A DNA stretch of 16,339 nucleotides from JBEKIK01 sp050013075. Lineage in GTDB: Bacteria > Planctomycetota > Planctomycetia > Pirellulales > Thermoguttaceae. Location: positions 1 through 16,339 of the forward strand of contig JBEKFZ010000096.1 in NCBI GenBank assembly GCA_050013075.1, written 5' to 3'. This document shows, piece by piece, positions 13,569-16,339 of this stretch. Numbering within the stretch: position 1 is the stretch's first letter; each line of letters begins with the position of its first letter. A model generated the notes under the pieces. It did not search any database. It worked only from the letters and a program-made list of their open reading frames with translations, and was not told the DNA's origin. A program made the translations under genes and the position numbers.

Positions 13569-13592
13569 AGTAATGAATGGAAGGTGTTAACA

Positions 13593-13910
13593 ATGACCAC
13601 AGAAACATCCGCGCACACTGAATACGCTCATATTGTTCATACTACCGGCGTTGTCGGCGGTGAGGCAAGAATCGACGCCCATCGCATTCGGGTGCGCGAT
13701 ATCGTGGCGGCGCGCGATATCGGAGGTTACACGCCTGAAGAAATCGCGTCCAGCGTTTATCCAGGCCTCGCACTTGCCCAAGTATATTCGGCATTGGCTT
13801 ACTACGAAGACCATCGCGGTGAAATCGACGCCCAATTCCTTGCCGAAGCGCAATTCATGGAAGAGTATTTGCGCCAAAATCCGGAATATGTCCATGACGT
13901 TCGCCGTTAA
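13593..13910 (+). CDS. DUF433 family protein, putative antitoxin
   Basis: Small DNA-binding-type protein of 105 residues that in many genomes partners a PIN-like DUF5615 toxin. The DUF433 pattern is clear: VVGGEARIDAHRIRVRDIVA, then GYTPEEIASSVYPGLALAQVYSALAYYEDH, the helix-turn-helix-like core, ending with an acidic-basic tail. The start is ATG 13593, eight bases after GGAAGG; the frame is open to GTG 13584 but that codon overlaps the ribosome binding site. The stop is followed after 12 bases by the next gene, so the two are cotranscribed from the promoter just upstream. It probably neutralises the downstream protein and represses its own operon (family knowledge; not shown here). Confidence 0.85.
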   Translation: MTTETSAHTEYAHIVHTTGVVGGEARIDAHRIRVRDIVAARDIGGYTPEEIASSVYPGLALAQVYSALAYYEDHRGEIDAQFLAEAQFMEEYLRQNPEYVHDVRR

Positions 13911-13922
13911 AGGAGTCAGCCG

Positions 13923-14261
13923 GTGCTCAAGGCTTACGCCGATGAACATGTATTAACGGCGGTCGTCGAAGCCTTGCGCAAGCGCGGCATGGATGTTATC
14001 ACGGTCCAAGAACAAGGCCGCGAAGGCGCTGACAATGCCGATCTGTTGGCCGAAGCCATGAAAGATCAACGCGTAATGATAACCAACGATCAGGACTTTT
14101 TAATCTTGGCCGCCGAGCGCAGCAAACGAGGTGAAATCTTCGCACCGATATTATTCTGGCCGCAACAGCGCCGCCGGGTCGGTGAAATAGTACGCTCCAT
14201 CATCCGTGAAGTCAGCCGTACCGATTATTCCTCGGCATGTTCTCGGGTGTACTATCTCTAA
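13923..14261 (+). CDS. DUF5615 PIN-like protein, putative toxin ribonuclease
   Basis: 112 residues, family-typical length. Starts at GTG 13923 with AGGAG seven bases upstream. The PIN-like acidic set is present: YADEHV (Asp7, Glu8), GADNADLLAEA (Asp37, Asp40) and ITNDQDFLIL (Asp56, Asp58). These are the expected metal-binding residues of a VapC-like nuclease. It ends eight bases before the stop of the convergent ThiF-like gene. The pairing with DUF433 in antitoxin-toxin order supports a type II toxin-antitoxin module, although for this family nuclease activity is largely inferred from fold. Confidence 0.85.
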   Translation: MLKAYADEHVLTAVVEALRKRGMDVITVQEQGREGADNADLLAEAMKDQRVMITNDQDFLILAAERSKRGEIFAPILFWPQQRRRVGEIVRSIIREVSRTDYSSACSRVYYL

Positions 14262-14269
14262 TACTGATA

Positions 14270-15295
14270 TCATGTACCAATGTATTTCGCATACAGCGTG
14301 CGGGCGGCGGATATGTCGTCGGTGCCGGTGACGATCGCGCGGCCGTCGGGAAAAACGGTGATTTCGTGGGGCGGGACTTTCAGACGCAGCAGGTATTGGT
14401 TCAGCGTGATCGGGCCCGTGCCGGCAAGGCGCCGGGCCAAGTCGGCGAGCGAAATGCTCGTTTCGGGATGGGAGAATTGCACGGCGTTGCGACCACAAAG
14501 CACGGCGGATTGGCCGCCCTCGCGCCCTGAAAGCCAGGGATATTCGCCGCGCTTGCATGTGGGGCAATCGACCTCGTCGCGCAAGCGGCTTACATCGACC
14601 TGCTTGATATGGTTCTGCCAGATATCGACGACCGTCAAGTACCGCGATACGGCGTCGCGGTTGCCGCTGAGGATTTTAATTGCTTCGGCGGCCTCGATCG
14701 AGGCGATCAGGCCCACGATTGGGCCCAAAATGCCGGCCGTGTCGCAAGTGGGCGTGCTGCCGGGCTGAGGGCAGGTTTCCATAAGGCAGCGCAGGCAAGC
14801 GGTTTCGCCGGGGATGATTGTCATGGTTTGCCCCTCCGCGCCCACGCAACCGCCGTAGATCCACGGCAGGCGGAGCTTCACGGCCGCGTCGTTGATGAGG
14901 AATCGCGTCTCGAAATTGTCGGTCCCGTCGAGAATCGCGATAACGCCGTCGCAGAACCGCTCGACGTTCGCGTGATTCACGTCGGCCACGACCGGCTCGA
15001 TCTCGACTGATGAATTTATACGGCGGAGTTTTTCGGCGGCGGCCACGGCCTTGGGCAATCCGGCGGCGGCGTCGGCCTCGTCGAAAAGCGCCTGCCGCGA
15101 AAGATTGCTCAACTCCACGAAATCCCGATCCACGATCCGCACCGCGCCCACGCCGGCCCGTACAAGCGTATTGGCAATCGCACTGCCAAGTGCCCCGCAC
15201 CCGCAGATCAAGGCCCGGGCCGAAGCCAATCGCCGTTGTCCGTTTTCGCCCAAGGGTGGAAAACGCATTTGGCGGATGTAACGTTCAATTTGCAA
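14270..15295 (-). CDS. ThiF/MoeB/HesA-family E1-like adenylyltransferase with C-terminal domain
   Basis: Activates the C-terminal glycine of a ubiquitin-like sulfur carrier (ThiS or MoaD type) by adenylation. 341 residues. N-terminal RYIRQM (5-10) matches the usual family start. Nucleotide loop GCGALGS (32-38), SNLSRQ (63-68), Lys82, DGTDN (123-127). Zinc cysteines CLRC (167-170) and CPTC (244-247). Cys184 in TCDTAGILGP sits where ThiF has its sulfur-linked cysteine, which leans toward ThiF over MoeB. A domain of about 95 residues follows, ending FPDGRAIVTGTDDISAARTLYAKYIG, of a type seen in stand-alone members. The start is TTG 15295 because the only nearby ATG (15268) would cut off the conserved RYIRQ; the TTG lies in an AT-rich repeat word. 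No thiS or moaD is adjacent. Confidence 0.9.
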   Translation of the reverse strand: MQIERYIRQMRFPPLGENGQRRLASARALICGCGALGSAIANTLVRAGVGAVRIVDRDFVELSNLSRQALFDEADAAAGLPKAVAAAEKLRRINSSVEIEPVVADVNHANVERFCDGVIAILDGTDNFETRFLINDAAVKLRLPWIYGGCVGAEGQTMTIIPGETACLRCLMETCPQPGSTPTCDTAGILGPIVGLIASIEAAEAIKILSGNRDAVSRYLTVVDIWQNHIKQVDVSRLRDEVDCPTCKRGEYPWLSGREGGQSAVLCGRNAVQFSHPETSISLADLARRLAGTGPITLNQYLLRLKVPPHEITVFPDGRAIVTGTDDISAARTLYAKYIGT

Positions 15296-15300
15296 TTTGG
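15285..15300. repeat. CAATTTGCAATTTG word at the ThiF-like gene start
   Basis: Short copy of the TTGCAAATTG-type word seen at 8919-8957 and 10568-10592. It covers the first codons and the TTG start of the adenylyltransferase. Confidence 0.4.
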
Positions 15301-15308
15301 GTAGTGTC

Positions 15309-16238
15309 TTAAGAGTGTGTTGCTGGAGATATAGGCACTACAATCTTCCTGTGGGATAAGCATATTTTACACGCACAACTTGGTGCAGTATAATGTCTAA
15401 CGCCTACCACGATATCATCTTTCCGATCTGCCCGCTGAAAAATTAAATCGAATAATTCGGTTTCCCTATTTTCAAGATATCTTCGTAGGGCATAAGCGCA
15501 AAGATCCGCAATTTGAACCATACAAGTTAGCTGACTGTCTACGAATAGTGGAGTTTCGATGATGCCTTTTATCTCCGTCCAAAAGGTTCCCTTGTGATGA
15601 AATTCCCTCATTAGATCAGTATGTTTTTTTGCTATGGTCTGATTGTTATCGTGGACTAACAGACCATATTGCTGTTTTGAATATATGTTGCCCATGATTT
15701 GGAGATAATGCTCAAATCTGGACACTAACTGCTCAAATGATTGTTCGTCAATGGTTTGACTAGTTCGTGCTGGATCAAAATAAATTTTATCAACACATTC
15801 CGCAAATAATCTTGCAAATCCCCAACCCGATATAAATCTTGCAATATCAAGAGCTAGATTTTGTCTTTCTTTTAAACTTAAATGGATATAGCTCGATGTT
15901 TGCCTAAAATTCTTTTTGACTTGTTGATATTGCTTTCGTTTTCCGGTTTTTTGTAGTCTTAGTAGTTCAGACTTGCGGAAACTTTCTACTTGTGTTCTTC
16001 TTTGTTTATATTCCAACGATTCAAAATCAGAAATTTTGTGTTGTTCTGAATATGGACGGAGTATCCACCCAACATGAATTTCAGAACCAACTAGATCGTA
16101 TCTCCTTTTGATGCCTTCGATTTCTCTGTCACAATCTTTCCAATGCCATATAGGGATAGATAGTCCCGCGAGAATAAAATGAGATGTGTTACCTGGAATA
16201 TCAGATGTTCCAGATTCGTCGATATAACATAAATACAT
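15309..16238 (-). CDS. DUF3800 family protein
   Basis: 309 residues from ATG 16238. The family hallmarks are present: YIDESG (5-10), an internal LLVHDNNQ stretch (about 193-200) and QIADLCAYALRRYLE (about 242-256), with Asp residues arranged as in RNase H-like folds. The family has been proposed to be nuclease-like and often sits in mobile or defence contexts, but its activity is not established. The ATG is preferred over the in-frame TTG at 16271 because family members begin MYLCYIDESG. The gene is much richer in A and T than its neighbours, with many Ile, Lys, Asn and Gln codons ending in A/T, which suggests recent acquisition. It is followed after 13 bases by the ThiF-like gene on the same strand, and preceded by the end of another gene 29 bases upstream. 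Confidence 0.85.
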   Translation of the reverse strand: MYLCYIDESGTSDIPGNTSHFILAGLSIPIWHWKDCDREIEGIKRRYDLVGSEIHVGWILRPYSEQHKISDFESLEYKQRRTQVESFRKSELLRLQKTGKRKQYQQVKKNFRQTSSYIHLSLKERQNLALDIARFISGWGFARLFAECVDKIYFDPARTSQTIDEQSFEQLVSRFEHYLQIMGNIYSKQQYGLLVHDNNQTIAKKHTDLMREFHHKGTFWTEIKGIIETPLFVDSQLTCMVQIADLCAYALRRYLENRETELFDLIFQRADRKDDIVVGVRHYTAPSCACKICLSHRKIVVPISPATHS

Positions 16239-16267
16239 ATCTGAACTTTCGCAGGTTTTCGCGCTGT

Positions 16268-16339
16268 TCAAACAGCGAGATTTAGGTAATTTTCCAATTG
16301 TTGAATCAATTCATACAGGTCGGCTTTGGTGGCCGAGTT
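16268..16339 (-). CDS. C-terminal end of an unidentified gene (5' part outside window)
   Basis: An open frame enters from the right edge and ends at TGA 16268-16270. The 23 visible residues include ATKADLYELIQQLENYL and then NLAV, a plausible helical C-terminus. It lies 29 bases upstream of the DUF3800 ATG on the same strand, so the two may be cotranscribed. Too little is visible to name a function. Confidence 0.4.
   Translation of the reverse strand, partial: NSATKADLYELIQQLENYLNLAV

Overview
The window looks like part of a large, moderately GC-rich chromosome. The best guess is an uncultured member of the Planctomycetes or a related group. The reasons are a kinase-only Ser/Thr protein kinase, many short palindromic and low-complexity repeats at gene boundaries, frequent GTG/TTG starts with weak Shine-Dalgarno sequences, and the protein style. 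This is inference; there is no rRNA or tRNA here to settle taxonomy.

Left part (1-3825, minus strand): an electron-transfer cluster read right to left as etfB, etfA and a long acyl-CoA dehydrogenase (acd) that runs off the left edge. ACAD oxidises an acyl-CoA and passes electrons to the EtfAB flavoprotein. EtfB carries an unusual insert of about 38 residues just after the expected partner-recognition loop.

Middle (4085-10390, plus strand): a GAF/AAA+/Fis sigma-54 activator, divergent from etfBA-acd and followed by a three-gene glcDEF-type operon. The operon encodes an FAD 2-hydroxyacid dehydrogenase, a second FAD-domain subunit and a 4Fe-4S/CCG-domain subunit. Glycolate or D-lactate is the likely substrate. 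The regulator sits between the two catabolic units and is a candidate controller of one or both. Its upstream region has a sigma70-like promoter, a perfect dyad between -35 and -10, and overlapping palindromes in the leader.

Right part (10391-16339): a convergent hairpin; a minus-strand Ser/Thr kinase with an HGD catalytic loop; a repeat-rich spacer; a membrane GT39-like glycosyltransferase; a DUF433/DUF5615 toxin-antitoxin pair with its own promoter; a ThiF/MoeB-type E1-like adenylyltransferase; and a distinctly AT-rich DUF3800 gene followed at the edge by the C-terminus of an unknown gene. The last two may be the start of an acquired island.

The most distinctive feature is the repeat load. 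At least four palindromic families and three low-complexity families sit at gene boundaries. One palindrome lies in the 5' end of glcE, another is read in frame inside glcF, and others overlap apparent N-termini (etfB, glcF, thiF). I did not find a clearly new multi-gene system. The best leads are the repeat-derived coding segments, the EtfB insert, the variant GAFTDA activator and the double promoter/hairpin ahead of the toxin-antitoxin pair.
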